Shown here piece after piece: positions 20,806 to 30,345 of a stretch of 64,000 bases of DNA. The stretch comes from Colwellia piezophila ATCC BAA-637 (GTDB lineage Bacteria; Pseudomonadota; Gammaproteobacteria; Enterobacterales; Alteromonadaceae), in NCBI RefSeq assembly GCF_000378625.1, contig NZ_KB905165.1:248001-312000 (forward strand), given 5' to 3'. The notes under the pieces were generated by a model. That model saw nothing but the letters and a program-made list of their open reading frames with translations, ran no database searches and was not told where the DNA came from. Position numbers and translations under genes: made by a program. How positions within the stretch are numbered: position 1 is the stretch's first letter; the number at the start of each line of letters is the position of its first letter.

Positions 20806-20837
20806 AAAAAGCTAGGCCATTGCTGACCTAGCTTTTT
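20806..20837. terminator. Bidirectional terminator between pyrF and gapA
   Basis: AAAAAGCTAGG (20806-20816) and CCTAGCTTTTT (20827-20837) form perfect 11-bp arms with a 10-nt loop. Flanking A and T tracts allow termination for both convergent genes. Confidence 0.88.
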
Positions 20838-20870
20838 AGCTTATATACCAGTTGTTATAAAAGCGGTTGC

Positions 20871-21884
<1,014 letters not shown>

Positions 21885-22130
21885 TTAAATACATTATGTA
21901 GTAAAATTACACCATTTTGACGAAAATACAAGAAAAAGATTGATTTTGTGTCGTAATATTTCATGTTTTCAATTATTTTTTTGCTTAAATTACTAAATTG
22001 TTTACCTTTACCTTAATTATTTGTATATTTTGTACAATACAATTTTAAATAGCATGGTAGAATGCGCAAAATTTTGCAGAATAGTAGCTAGTGGTAAACT
22101 ACGCGCTTATTTGACATAGGAAGAATATTG

Positions 22131-23663
22131 ATGACACAACAAAAGCTATTGTGTGATATCGGCTTTATTGGCCTAGGTGTTATGGGTAAAAATCTAGTAC
22201 TTAATTTAGCTGATAATGGCTTTAATATCGCTGCATTTGATTTGAGTGATGACAAAGTACAAGCGGTTATTGCTCAGGATGAATCGGAGAATACTACAAA
22301 TACTCCACGTGTATATGGTTGCTCTTCTTATACTGAATTGTTATCACAACTTAAAGCACCCCACCTTATTGTACTCAGTGTTCCTGCTGGTGCGCCGGTT
22401 GATCAGGTCTGTGAAAACCTTATTGGTGCGGGCATTCAACCCGATGATATTATTATCGATACCGGCAATAGTTTGTGGACTGATACCGTCGAGCGAGAAA
22501 AAAGATATAAAAGTAATTTTTTACTTTTCTCCTCAGCTGTTTCGGGTGGGGAAGTGGGTGCCCGTTTTGGACCGTCATTAATGCCAAGTGGCTCTCCCTA
22601 TGCCTGGGCTCGTGTTAAACCAATTTGGGAAGCAATAGCGGCTAAAGTTGATGCCCAAACGGGTAAACCAATGGTTCGCACTCAACCAGGCCAAGTCATC
22701 ACAGACGGTGAGCCTTGTGCGGCTTATATAGGTCCAGCAGGAGCTGGCCACTATGTTAAAATGGTTCATAACGGGATTGAGTATGCCGATATGCAAATTA
22801 TCTGTGAAGCTTATCATGTGTTGAAATCAGGCCTAAATCTAAGCTGTGATGAAATTGCCGATATTTTTGAAAAATGGAACGATGGACCATTAGATAGCTA
22901 CTTAATGGAGATATCGGTTGAGGTTTTACGTCATAAGTCTTCCGATACTAATACGCCACTGGTTGAATTGATATTAGATAAAGCGGGACAAAAAGGCACG
23001 GGTTTATGGACCGCAATGAGTAGTTTAGAACTAGGTTGTCCTGCTCCTACTATTGCTCAAGCGGTATATGCTCGCTCTATTTCATCATTTAAAACACTAA
23101 GAACTCAAGCATCAACGGTGCTTGACGGCCCTGAGCAACCAGCACTGTCTGAAATAGAAAAACAACAAGTCATTACGCAATTACACGATGCGATGTATTG
23201 CGCTAAAATTTGTGCTTATGCTCAAGGCTTTCAGTTAATGAAGCTTGCCGCAAAAGAACATGGTTGGACGTTAGACTTCGCTAGTATTGCTAAAATTTGG
23301 CGTGCGGGTTGTATTATTCGAGCTGCATTTTTACAGTCAATTACCGATGCTTACCAGCGAGATGAAACGTTAGATAATTTAATGCTTGATGATTTTTTTG
23401 CTAAGCAATTAAACGACCGTCAATTGAACTGGCGTAAAGCTATTTGCCATGCGACTATGCAAGGTGTGCCTATAGGTGCATTGTCTACCTCACTTGCCTA
23501 TTATGATTCAATGCGCAGTGAAACATTACCTGCTAATCTTTTACAAGGTCAACGTGACTTCTTTGGTGCTCATACGTTTGAACGCATAGATAAGCCATCG
23601 GGTAAAAAATATCACGTGCAGTGGTCAACAAAAGCTAGAGAAACTATTCAAGTTGATACCTAA
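22131..23663 (+). CDS. gnd: 6-phosphogluconate dehydrogenase, decarboxylating
   Basis: The 510-residue enzyme makes ribulose-5-phosphate and NADPH. I start at ATG 22131, behind TAGGAAG; a TTG one codon earlier is less likely. The NADP fold begins with DIGFIGLGVMGKNLVLNLADNG. Substrate and catalytic residues lie in SGGEVGARFGPSLMPSG and in GHYVKMVHNGIEYADMQ (the catalytic Lys and Glu region). The end IDKPSGKKYHVQW is typical. It is about 40 residues longer than E. coli Gnd. No zwf or pgl gene is adjacent. msrB follows after 23 bp and may be co-transcribed. Confidence 0.93.
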   Translation: MTQQKLLCDIGFIGLGVMGKNLVLNLADNGFNIAAFDLSDDKVQAVIAQDESENTTNTPRVYGCSSYTELLSQLKAPHLIVLSVPAGAPVDQVCENLIGAGIQPDDIIIDTGNSLWTDTVEREKRYKSNFLLFSSAVSGGEVGARFGPSLMPSGSPYAWARVKPIWEAIAAKVDAQTGKPMVRTQPGQVITDGEPCAAYIGPAGAGHYVKMVHNGIEYADMQIICEAYHVLKSGLNLSCDEIADIFEKWNDGPLDSYLMEISVEVLRHKSSDTNTPLVELILDKAGQKGTGLWTAMSSLELGCPAPTIAQAVYARSISSFKTLRTQASTVLDGPEQPALSEIEKQQVITQLHDAMYCAKICAYAQGFQLMKLAAKEHGWTLDFASIAKIWRAGCIIRAAFLQSITDAYQRDETLDNLMLDDFFAKQLNDRQLNWRKAICHATMQGVPIGALSTSLAYYDSMRSETLPANLLQGQRDFFGAHTFERIDKPSGKKYHVQWSTKARETIQVDT

Positions 23664-23686
23664 AAGTTAAAGAATAAGGGTAAAGT

Positions 23687-24064
23687 ATGACCAATAATGA
23701 TGATTATAAAAATAAATTAACCGAGGATGCCTATAAAGTATGCCGGTTAGCCGCTACGGAACAACCCTTTAGTGGCATTTATAATGATCATTGGCAGCAA
23801 GGCACATATCACTGTGCCTGCTGTGAACAACCATTATTTAGTAGTGACGGTAAATTTGACGCGGGCTGTGGTTGGCCCAGTTTTTTTGAGGAAATAGCAA
23901 GTAACGTGGCTTACCTGTCAGACGACACTCATGGTATGAAACGGGTAGAGATACAGTGCAAAAATTGTCAGTCTCATCTTGGCCATGTTTTTGATGATGG
24001 CCCCAAACCTACCGGAAAACGGTTCTGTGTTAACTCACTTAGTTTAAGTTTTCAGGCGAAGTAA
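23687..24064 (+). CDS. msrB: Peptide-methionine (R)-S-oxide reductase
   Basis: The 125-residue repair enzyme reduces methionine-R-sulfoxide. Zinc is bound by two CxxC pairs, CACCEQPLF and IQCKNCQSH. The substrate site is in GCGWPSFF and HLGHVFDDG. The catalytic cysteine is in RFCVNSLSL, and Cys rather than Sec is used. The start follows GGTAAAGT. It sits 23 bp after gnd, whose NADPH ultimately feeds thioredoxin-dependent repair; that functional link is an inference. Confidence 0.95.
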   Translation: MTNNDDYKNKLTEDAYKVCRLAATEQPFSGIYNDHWQQGTYHCACCEQPLFSSDGKFDAGCGWPSFFEEIASNVAYLSDDTHGMKRVEIQCKNCQSHLGHVFDDGPKPTGKRFCVNSLSLSFQAK

Positions 24065-24079
24065 ACATCCCAATCAAAA

Positions 24080-24892
24080 TTAATACGTAGGGCTAGTGAA
24101 TTGCCCTGCTTCAATTTTATCTAAAGTGGAACTGGCGACTTTATCAAGAAAGTTAGCATCTAATGACTTGGCTTGCTGATAGTTACTTAAACTTGTTTCA
24201 ATTTTCGGATCATCCTCTCCTAATAAAAGCTGATAAGTACGTAACCAAATATAGGACTGTTTATACTGTTTTTTCTTTGTGTATATCGTCACCAGTGACT
24301 GCAATATTTCTGGGTTTATCGTTGTACCTGGCGGATGCAGCTCAAGTGCACGGTATAACAAGCCTAACGTTTTCTTGGTATCACGCTTTATATAGTAAGT
24401 AGCTAAATGATATTGAGCCGTTGAATTATCTAAAATAGCTTTACCCTCAAGCGCTAGCAGTTTTGCTAAGGCCTGATCGTCAAACTCTCTAGACCAACGA
24501 TAATAGAGTAGGTGAGGGTGTGTTGAACTTGCAGTTTTCTCGACTAATAACGATAAATTGGCTTTCGCTTTCAACACATTATTTTTTCTCTGTGTCGTTT
24601 TACCTTTTAACTTAATATGCTGAATTTGCGCAGCCAATGACATGCACTTGATGTATTTTTCATAACCCACAAGTACGTTATATTTCTCTATCTCAAGCCC
24701 TTCATTTTTTACTTTAATCCTACCTAAGATAACGGCTACTCTTTGGCTTTTACACCAACTATCCTTAGGGAATTCGTTACATATTTGTTGATTGTCTTTA
24801 CAAAGTTGCGTTAAGTTAACATTATCACCGCAGCCGCTGATAAATAGTACGATAGGGAGAAGCCAATATCTTGGCAAAGAAGGTATTTTCAC
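24080..24892 (-). CDS. Probable lipoprotein, DUF2989-like, with TPR-like repeats
   Basis: This is a 270-residue protein. A signal peptide ends in the lipobox LFISGC, so Cys21 should be lipidated. The mature part begins with a Cys-containing segment (LCKDNQQICNEFPKDSWC) and continues with helical repeats of TPR flavour, such as LLALEGKAILDNSTAQYHLATYYI and LYRALELHPPG. The pattern resembles the DUF2989 lipoproteins of Vibrio, Shewanella and relatives; I recognise this by style only. Function is unknown. It lies alone between msrB and the divergent long GAPDH gene. Confidence 0.7.
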   Translation of the reverse strand: MKIPSLPRYWLLPIVLFISGCGDNVNLTQLCKDNQQICNEFPKDSWCKSQRVAVILGRIKVKNEGLEIEKYNVLVGYEKYIKCMSLAAQIQHIKLKGKTTQRKNNVLKAKANLSLLVEKTASSTHPHLLYYRWSREFDDQALAKLLALEGKAILDNSTAQYHLATYYIKRDTKKTLGLLYRALELHPPGTTINPEILQSLVTIYTKKKQYKQSYIWLRTYQLLLGEDDPKIETSLSNYQQAKSLDANFLDKVASSTLDKIEAGQFTSPTY

Positions 24893-25071
24893 TCGTTTAG
24901 TTTCCGATCATTAATAATTAAAACACCAAAAAGATTTTTGTAACCCCTAGAGAAATATTTCATACTGAATTACAATACGCCTGTAAAAATACTCACAACT
25001 AGCTATTATCGTTTTTAGTATCGCATGATAATAGCCTAATGTTCAATTGACTGAAATAAAAGGTTTAAGTA

Positions 25072-26523
25072 ATGACTTCTCATCTTGAGGAAAAATATCA
25101 AGCAAGCTGGCAAGAGCGTCAAACGTTCGCTGAAAATATGCAACCAATTATTGGACAGCTATACCGTAATAAAGGCATTGAAATTTTGGTATATGGCCGT
25201 CAGCTTTTAAACGCTTCTCCTATTGATATTATCAAAGCACATAAATCTGTTGCTCTTCATGAAGAGAGTAAATTGCGTTTACGTGAAAGCTTCCCTTTTA
25301 TTGAAGCAATTAATAAAATGGACTTAGCACCGGCTCGCATCGATTTAGGTAAGCTTGCTTATAACTATTTATACCTAGGCAAAGCAAATGACTTGTCTAT
25401 TGAACAATACCTAGATAAAGAGTTAACCGTAGAAAGCCGCGAAAACGCAGGTCAAAAAAGCCAAGACGTTGTTCTTTACGGTTTTGGTCGCATTGGTCGC
25501 CTTTTAGCGCGTTTATTAATAGAGCGTGCCGGACCAAATACACTATTAAACCTTCGTGCAATTGTTTTACGCCCAAGTAAAGGCGGTGACGATTTAGAAA
25601 AACGTGCAAGTTTACTACGTCGTGATTCAGTTCATGGTGCTTTTAATGGCAGCATTACTATCGATAAAGAAAATAACGTAATTAAAGCCAACGGTGCTTT
25701 TATCAAAGTTATTTATGCAAAATCTCCATCTGAAGTTGATTACACTGAATATGGTATTAATAACGCTTTAGTTGTTGATAACACAGGTATCTGGACTGAC
25801 GAAGAGGGTTTAAGTCAGCATTTACAATCTAAAGGCGTGGCTAAAGTACTCTTAACTGCACCTGCTAAAGGCGATATCAAAAACATCGTTTATGGTGTTA
25901 ACCACGATATGATTTTAGCTTCAGATAAAATTATCTCAGCAGCAAGTTGTACTACTAATGCTATTACACCAGTATTAAAAGCGATTAACGATGAATACGG
26001 TATTCGCAATGGTCATGTTGAAACTATCCATTCATATACTAATGATCAAAACCTGATTGATAACTACCATCCAGCGCCTCGTCGTGGTCGTAGTGCACCA
26101 TTAAATATGGTTATCAGTACTACCGGTGCAGCAAAAGCAGTAGCTAAAGCATTACCTGAGCTTAAAGGCTTATTAACAGGTAACGCAATTCGTGTGCCAA
26201 CGCCAAATGTTTCAATGGCTATCATGAACTTGAACCTGAAAAAATCGACGGATAAAGCAGCGTTAAATGACTATTTACGTAATATGTCATTAAACTCGCC
26301 GTTACAAAATCAAATTGATTACACTGCATCTAGCGAAATCGTTTCTAGCGATTTAGTTGGTTCACGTTATGCAGGTGTTGTTGACTCTCAAGCAACAATT
26401 GTTGAGGGTGATCGCGCGGTATTATACGTTTGGTATGACAACGAGTTTGGTTACAGCTGTCAAGTTGTACAAGTGATGCTTGAAATGTCAGGTATTACCG
26501 TACCTAGCTTACCACATAAATAA
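25072..26523 (+). CDS. Long-form glyceraldehyde-3-phosphate dehydrogenase
   Basis: This is a 483-residue GAPDH paralogue. The first 125 or so residues form an extra helical domain absent from ordinary GAPDH. The Rossmann start is VVLYGFGRIGRLLARLLIERAG, the catalytic Cys is in SAASCTTNAITPVL, the active-site His is in ETIHSYTNDQN, and the end is WYDNEFGYSCQV. Proteins of this length occur in marine gammaproteobacteria and are annotated as GAPDH. Differences around the cofactor loop compared with gapA suggest a separate role, perhaps gluconeogenic or NADP-linked, which is inference. A strong terminator follows. Confidence 0.88.
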   Translation: MTSHLEEKYQASWQERQTFAENMQPIIGQLYRNKGIEILVYGRQLLNASPIDIIKAHKSVALHEESKLRLRESFPFIEAINKMDLAPARIDLGKLAYNYLYLGKANDLSIEQYLDKELTVESRENAGQKSQDVVLYGFGRIGRLLARLLIERAGPNTLLNLRAIVLRPSKGGDDLEKRASLLRRDSVHGAFNGSITIDKENNVIKANGAFIKVIYAKSPSEVDYTEYGINNALVVDNTGIWTDEEGLSQHLQSKGVAKVLLTAPAKGDIKNIVYGVNHDMILASDKIISAASCTTNAITPVLKAINDEYGIRNGHVETIHSYTNDQNLIDNYHPAPRRGRSAPLNMVISTTGAAKAVAKALPELKGLLTGNAIRVPTPNVSMAIMNLNLKKSTDKAALNDYLRNMSLNSPLQNQIDYTASSEIVSSDLVGSRYAGVVDSQATIVEGDRAVLYVWYDNEFGYSCQVVQVMLEMSGITVPSLPHK

Positions 26524-26563
26524 ATTCACTTAACTAAGCATAAGTTAGCAAACCTAAGTGATT

Positions 26564-26605
26564 AAAAAAGCGCATATTATTTATTAATATGCGCTTTTTT
26601 ATTTT
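26564..26605 (+). terminator. Strong terminator after the long GAPDH gene
   Basis: Perfect 16-bp arms beginning AAAAAAGCGCATATTA (26564-26579) pair with 26585-26600 around a 5-nt loop and run into TTTTTTATTTTT. The flanking A/T runs make it usable from both sides, also for the convergent ATP-grasp gene. Confidence 0.92.
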
Positions 26606-26647
26606 TAGTAGTCAATAATGAATATCCCCTTTAGCTGAGATTATCAA

Positions 26648-27673
26648 CTAAAAGCCTGAGACCTGATCTGCCATTATTGGGGGTGTTGTTAAATGGCTTA
26701 TCGTGGGGAATAACTGAGCGCGGTAAAGCGCATTATCTAACATTAATTGAATTACTTCATCGTAGCTTAAACCAAATTCTATTTCACATGATTTTGGAAA
26801 ATAACTAGAATCTGGAGTTAAGCCTGGAACAAGATCAGCCTCCATAAAAAAACAATCGCCATTTTTGTTTGCTTTAATGTCTATTCGTGCAAAATCTCTT
26901 ATGCCAAGGTTAATAAATGAATTAAGAGCAAGTTGCTTTATTTTATTTAATATTTCAATATTTTCAATCTTTTTAAGTGCTTCGGTATTATCACGTTTTA
27001 CCTTTAGTCCTAAAATTCTTAGGCCATTTTTTGATTCCGGTGGAATGATCTCAATGGCAGAAACAATGAATTCGCCATCCGATTTATTTATTATAGCCAC
27101 TGTAAATTCTCGACCATCCAAATATTCTTCAACCAGTATAGGCTGAGAAAATAACGCATATAGTGATAAAACTTTTGCTTCAAATTCTGAAAAATTTTTG
27201 ACCCATGATGAATCGTCTATACCATTGCCATTTGCTGCATCTATGGGTTTCAAGAATAAAGGGAATTTAATAGGCAATTCATTTTCACTGCGGTGCTTAC
27301 CCGGTACCGTGGTGAAATATTTGGCGGTAGCAATGCCCTTATTTTGTAAGATTGTTTTAGCCAGTACTTTATTTGAATCAAATTCTAATATATTCCTGAA
27401 TGAACCAGTAAAGTTCATTTTATAGCTCATGAAATATTCAGATAACCAAATATCACCGTCATTATCGGTAGGGATATATTTAACAGCCAGAACGACTAAA
27501 TCAGGTTTTCTGGCGATGATATTACCTAAATCAGCCTTTGTTTTACAGACGGTTACTTGCACTGCATGACCCATTTCACTTATTGCCGACAACATGCCCT
27601 GGCAAGTATTAATACTGCCAAATCCAGTTTCTTTTAGTTTTTCATTTGGCGTGGTGATTATCTCTATTTTCAT
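26648..27673 (-). CDS. ATP-grasp ligase related to D-alanine-D-alanine ligase
   Basis: The product is 341 residues from ATG 27673, which has the ribosome site AGGAAA; a longer frame to 27757 lacks one. ATP-grasp features are the FPLFLKPIDAANGNGI segment (ATP-binding Lys and flexible loop), ILVEEYLDGREFTVAII, and the metal site in RDFARIDIKANKNGDCFFMEADLVPGLTPDSSYF. The order matches D-Ala-D-Ala ligases, but the N-terminal part is divergent and there are no cell-wall genes nearby. It may ligate another amino acid or peptide. It is a single-gene unit convergent with the long GAPDH. Confidence 0.7.
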   Translation of the reverse strand: MKIEIITTPNEKLKETGFGSINTCQGMLSAISEMGHAVQVTVCKTKADLGNIIARKPDLVVLAVKYIPTDNDGDIWLSEYFMSYKMNFTGSFRNILEFDSNKVLAKTILQNKGIATAKYFTTVPGKHRSENELPIKFPLFLKPIDAANGNGIDDSSWVKNFSEFEAKVLSLYALFSQPILVEEYLDGREFTVAIINKSDGEFIVSAIEIIPPESKNGLRILGLKVKRDNTEALKKIENIEILNKIKQLALNSFINLGIRDFARIDIKANKNGDCFFMEADLVPGLTPDSSYFPKSCEIEFGLSYDEVIQLMLDNALYRAQLFPTISHLTTPPIMADQVSGF

Positions 27674-27805
27674 TATAATTTCCTGTAACAAATAAATGAT
27701 ACGTCTAAATTTTATTGACTGAAACAAACATGTTGCTGTTTTAATTTCAGACAACAAATTTTAAATACTGGACGCGGTGAAAAATAATTAAGTAAAAAGT
27801 AAAGC

Positions 27806-27831
27806 CCTGCATCTTGAAGTCGCTGGGTATA
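27806..27831 (+). repeat. Intergenic repeat motif, copy A
   Basis: It reads CCTGCATCTTGAA..GCTGGGTATA. It matches copy C (28329) in GCATCTTGAA and GGGTATA, and copy B (28038) in inverse orientation. Such short dispersed motifs are often remnants of MITE-like elements. Confidence 0.45.
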
Positions 27832-28037
27832 CACTCAGAATAAGGCTCGTTTTAAGCCGTAATGCTTTGACTCACTGGGTAAAACAATACGCATTTTTTA
27901 TGACGGCAATATGACAAAAAAAGGATATTTCTATGACAAGGTGCTCGATTGAGCAATAGCTGGTGTGTGTGTTTGAGAGCAACGCTGACATGGCGTATTT
28001 TAACCAGCACAAGTGAGCAAGAATTTAATGAAGTTGG

Positions 28038-28066
28038 TATATACCCGCTACCAATCAGAGTGCAGG
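28038..28066 (-). repeat. Intergenic repeat motif, copy B (inverted)
   Basis: Read on the minus strand it gives CCTGCA, then a variant of the TCTTGAATGGTAACGGGTATA motif, ending in GTAGCGGGTATATA. It lies in inverse orientation between copies A and C. Confidence 0.4.
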
Positions 28067-28328
28067 ATTTCAGTGGGAATTAAAATGGCTTTAGGCAATG
28101 AAAATAATGTAAGCATAGTCACTCTATGGTTTAATTATTTAACGCGGTATAAAGTCATTTTAAACCCATCGGAGAAGCGTTTGAGCAACATCGCTTCATC
28201 GTTGCTATGTACTTATAATGACGCTACATGGATGTAGCCTATTAGAGAATGCAGGAGCACATTCTCCTGAACAACCATTATTTCATCACAGCGCCTTGAA
28301 TTGAAATTGCTCAAGCACTCTGAAACAT

Positions 28329-28352
28329 GCATCTTGAATGGTAACGGGTATA
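28329..28352 (+). repeat. Intergenic repeat motif, copy C
   Basis: It reads GCATCTTGAATGGTAACGGG followed by TATA. It shares GCATCTTGAA and GGGTATA with copy A and the TGGTA.CGGGTATA half with inverted copy B. Confidence 0.45.
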
Positions 28353-28514
28353 ATAGGTAAGTCGTGCTCTAATTTTTGCTAAAACCCCTCAAGAGCAAAT
28401 GCTAATGGAACTTCACTGTCTGCTACTGGCATTATTAACCCAGAAAAACACTTATGTTTTTCACCGCTCTTCCGATATAGGTCTATTGCTAATTAATATA
28501 CAAGGGTAGGATTT

Positions 28515-28712
28515 ATGTCTATCAGCTTAGGACAAAATAACTCTGTTACAGCACAATCTAGCTCTGGTGCTGAATTTCTCACGGCAGCAGTCGCTAAAAG
28601 CCAGCAAGAATTAGAGGGTGAAATGGTATTACAGCTTATTCAATCAGTAAATGTAAATAATGTTCCCGCGCCAACGGGCAGTAGTGGCTTTCAAGTCAAT
28701 ATTAAGGTGTAA
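28515..28712 (+). CDS. Small uncharacterised protein
   Basis: This is a 65-residue protein with a good ribosome site (GGGTAGGA, 5-6 nt before ATG 28515). The sequence is Ser/Gln/Ala-rich at the front. A central helix reads KSQQELEGEMVLQLIQSV and the end is PAPTGSSGFQVNIKV. The central helix plus Val-rich end recall the small YjfB-like putative motility proteins, but the match is weak. No signal peptide or membrane helix is seen. It is a monocistronic gene between the repeat-rich gap and tusE. Function unknown. Confidence 0.55.
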   Translation: MSISLGQNNSVTAQSSSGAEFLTAAVAKSQQELEGEMVLQLIQSVNVNNVPAPTGSSGFQVNIKV

Positions 28713-28777
28713 AGCTTAAATAGCAGTAAGTTGTTGTTTTTACTTAAACATCAAGCACTCATCATTCAGAATTCAGG

Positions 28778-29116
28778 TTAAATACAACGGGCCGGTTTTG
28801 GTAATCCTGCATATTTTGTCGCTTGTTTTGCGGGTCCTTCTGGAAATAACTTATACAAGTAACGGCTACTCGCTTTCTCTGCGCCGAACTCTGCTTTCAT
28901 TGCTTTGGTGAGTGCCCGAATAGCAGGGGAGGTGTTATAGGTGAGATAAAACTCTCTGACAAAATTAATCACTTCCCAATGGGCTTCTGTCAGTTCAAAT
29001 TCATCATTTTTTGCCATAATAAACGCTAACTCTCGCTGCCATAACAAATGATCAAGTAAATAGCCTTGTTTATCTGTGGGAATAATTTTGTCTTGGAACG
29101 TCAATGCTATTGCCAT
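28778..29116 (-). CDS. tusE: Sulfur relay protein TusE (DsrC family)
   Basis: The 112-residue DsrC-fold protein accepts persulfide sulfur from TusBCD and gives it to MnmA for 2-thiolation of tRNA wobble uridine. The family end GPAKQATKYAGLPKPARCI carries the essential penultimate Cys. The front shows the usual GYLLDHLLWQRELAFIMAKNDEFELTEAHWEV pattern. The start overlaps the tusB stop by 10 bp, so translation is coupled. It is last in the tusDCBE run. Confidence 0.95.
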   Translation of the reverse strand: MAIALTFQDKIIPTDKQGYLLDHLLWQRELAFIMAKNDEFELTEAHWEVINFVREFYLTYNTSPAIRALTKAMKAEFGAEKASSRYLYKLFPEGPAKQATKYAGLPKPARCI

Positions 29117-29403
29117 GTGATCACTTTATTATGATTAAAGGTAAGTTCAACAACGTCTGTCATTTCAATTGGATTGACCGCTGTTATGATTTCAATGGCT
29201 CTCGCCTGTGCATGACTGGCAATAACATTGATATTAACCGAGCCATCTACTCGTTTGATTAAACTATCCATCAACGAGTGCTTCAGATTATAACAACCAT
29301 CATCCATCAACACGATTGAGTCTTGATGGGCTAAAACGCTTAAACACTGGGCGAAGTCATTGCTAGCAAAAGCCGATTGCCGTACAAAATGTAAAGTACT
29401 CAT
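29107..29403 (-). CDS. tusB: Sulfur relay protein TusB (DsrH family)
   Basis: The 98-residue DsrH-like subunit starts MSTLHFVRQSAF and contains the family segment DSIVLMDDGCYNL, followed by a short C-terminal part with ITAVNPIEMTDVVELTFNH. It forms the TusBCD hexamer with TusC and TusD. It overlaps tusE and follows tusC by 46 bp. Confidence 0.9.
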   Translation of the reverse strand: MSTLHFVRQSAFASNDFAQCLSVLAHQDSIVLMDDGCYNLKHSLMDSLIKRVDGSVNINVIASHAQARAIEIITAVNPIEMTDVVELTFNHNKVITWQ

Positions 29404-29449
29404 ATTCTCTCTCTTGAAGTAAAAGGCCTAAAATAAGAGGTGTTAATTC

Positions 29450-29848
29450 TTAAAACCTTAGCACATGTTGGTGACGATTTAGCGCAGTGCCAAAGTCAAT
29501 ACTCGATAATACTTGTACATCATCAATATGAAAATCTTCAGCAAGTTGACGATTAGCTAATGACTGTTGGCAAACATAGATGTCTTCAATGTCATAGAAT
29601 TCAAAAGCTGAAAAAGTTTTTAAATAATCCTTAATCGACACTAAACGGCCATCTTGATTAGCGCACAATTGATAAACACCATCACCTTGAAAGAATAGCG
29701 AAACCTTTTGTTCAAAGGCACCAAAAATCAATGCGACATCAAGGGCATCTTTACCATGAGTGCTGCTAAAAGGCGCTTTAGAGTTTATTATTGCTAGGCC
29801 CGAAGCGGGGAGTTCAGTACTCGCAATTTGAGTATTTAATACGGTCAT
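29450..29848 (-). CDS. tusC: Sulfur relay protein TusC (DsrF family)
   Basis: The 132-residue DsrEF-fold protein carries the SKAPFSSTHGKDALDVALIFGAFEQKVSLFFQGDGVYQL pattern typical of TusC/DsrF. It is part of the TusBCD complex relaying sulfur from TusA to TusE. Its first base overlaps the last base of the tusD stop, which indicates tight coupling. Confidence 0.92.
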   Translation of the reverse strand: MTVLNTQIASTELPASGLAIINSKAPFSSTHGKDALDVALIFGAFEQKVSLFFQGDGVYQLCANQDGRLVSIKDYLKTFSAFEFYDIEDIYVCQQSLANRQLAEDFHIDDVQVLSSIDFGTALNRHQHVLRF

Positions 29849-30216
29849 TAAAATTGCACCAAGCGTGATGCTTTTGTTGTTAACTCAACTAATTCGCCTA
29901 AACCTGAGACAGTAAAAGCTTTATTTATTGTCTCATTGTCTATGGCATCGCAAGCAATACCACGTTTTTCTGCAGCGGTAATACAAATGTGTAGTGGTAA
30001 TTGGTACTTTTGCTGTAATCGTTGCCAGTGTTCAATAGCTTGGTATTCATCACTAGCAATGCTGATGTCTTCATTAGCATGCATTACACCATCTTGGTAA
30101 AAGAACACACCAATAACATTAATACCAGCCTCTAATGCCGCCTCAACATAAGTTAATGCGGTAATTGTTAAGTGGCTATATGGGGGAGTAGTTATTACTA
30201 CGGCAAGAGTTTTCAC
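29848..30216 (-). CDS. tusD: Sulfur relay protein TusD (DsrE family)
   Basis: The 122-residue subunit bears the catalytic cysteine, which accepts sulfur from TusA. That Cys is in LPLHICITAAEKRGI, near residue 78 as in E. coli. The front, AVVITTPPYSHLTITALTYVEAAL, and the motif VFFYQDGVMHA are typical of DsrE proteins. It is the first gene of the tus operon and lies downstream of yccA, from which a terminator separates it. Confidence 0.94.
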   Translation of the reverse strand: MKTLAVVITTPPYSHLTITALTYVEAALEAGINVIGVFFYQDGVMHANEDISIASDEYQAIEHWQRLQQKYQLPLHICITAAEKRGIACDAIDNETINKAFTVSGLGELVELTTKASRLVQF

Positions 30217-30283
30217 AACACATCCAAATTATAAAAAGAGAGTAAAAGGCAATAAAGGGCACCTAGGGTAAATAAGAGCAAAA

Positions 30284-30309
30284 AAAAGCCCCGCAAGAGC
30301 GAGGCTTTT
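30284..30309 (-). terminator. Terminator after yccA (minus strand)
   Basis: On the minus strand AAAAGCC TCGC TCTT GCGG GGCTTTT forms a hairpin followed by a run of eight Ts. It lies between yccA and tusD, so the tus genes probably have their own promoter. Confidence 0.8.
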
Positions 30310-30345
30310 ATTATAAAGCTTTTTCAGCTAAATTTTTAGTGTTAA

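Larger units (their letters stand above)
27674..28514. other. Repeat-rich intergenic region without a convincing gene
   Basis: This 841-bp gap has no open frame with a ribosome site and recognisable protein. It contains three related copies of a short motif (27806, 28038, 28329) and a hairpin GAAGCG/CGCTTC at 28172-28195, flanked by TCATTTTAA and TTATAATGA. It looks like a landing site for small non-coding repeats. A 74-codon frame at 28013-28237 crosses a repeat and is not called. Confidence 0.5.

Noticed and set aside
28013..28237. 74-codon plus-strand frame in the repeat-rich gap
   Set aside because: It crosses an inverted repeat motif and a hairpin, lacks a ribosome site and encodes no recognisable protein; better explained as repeat sequence.
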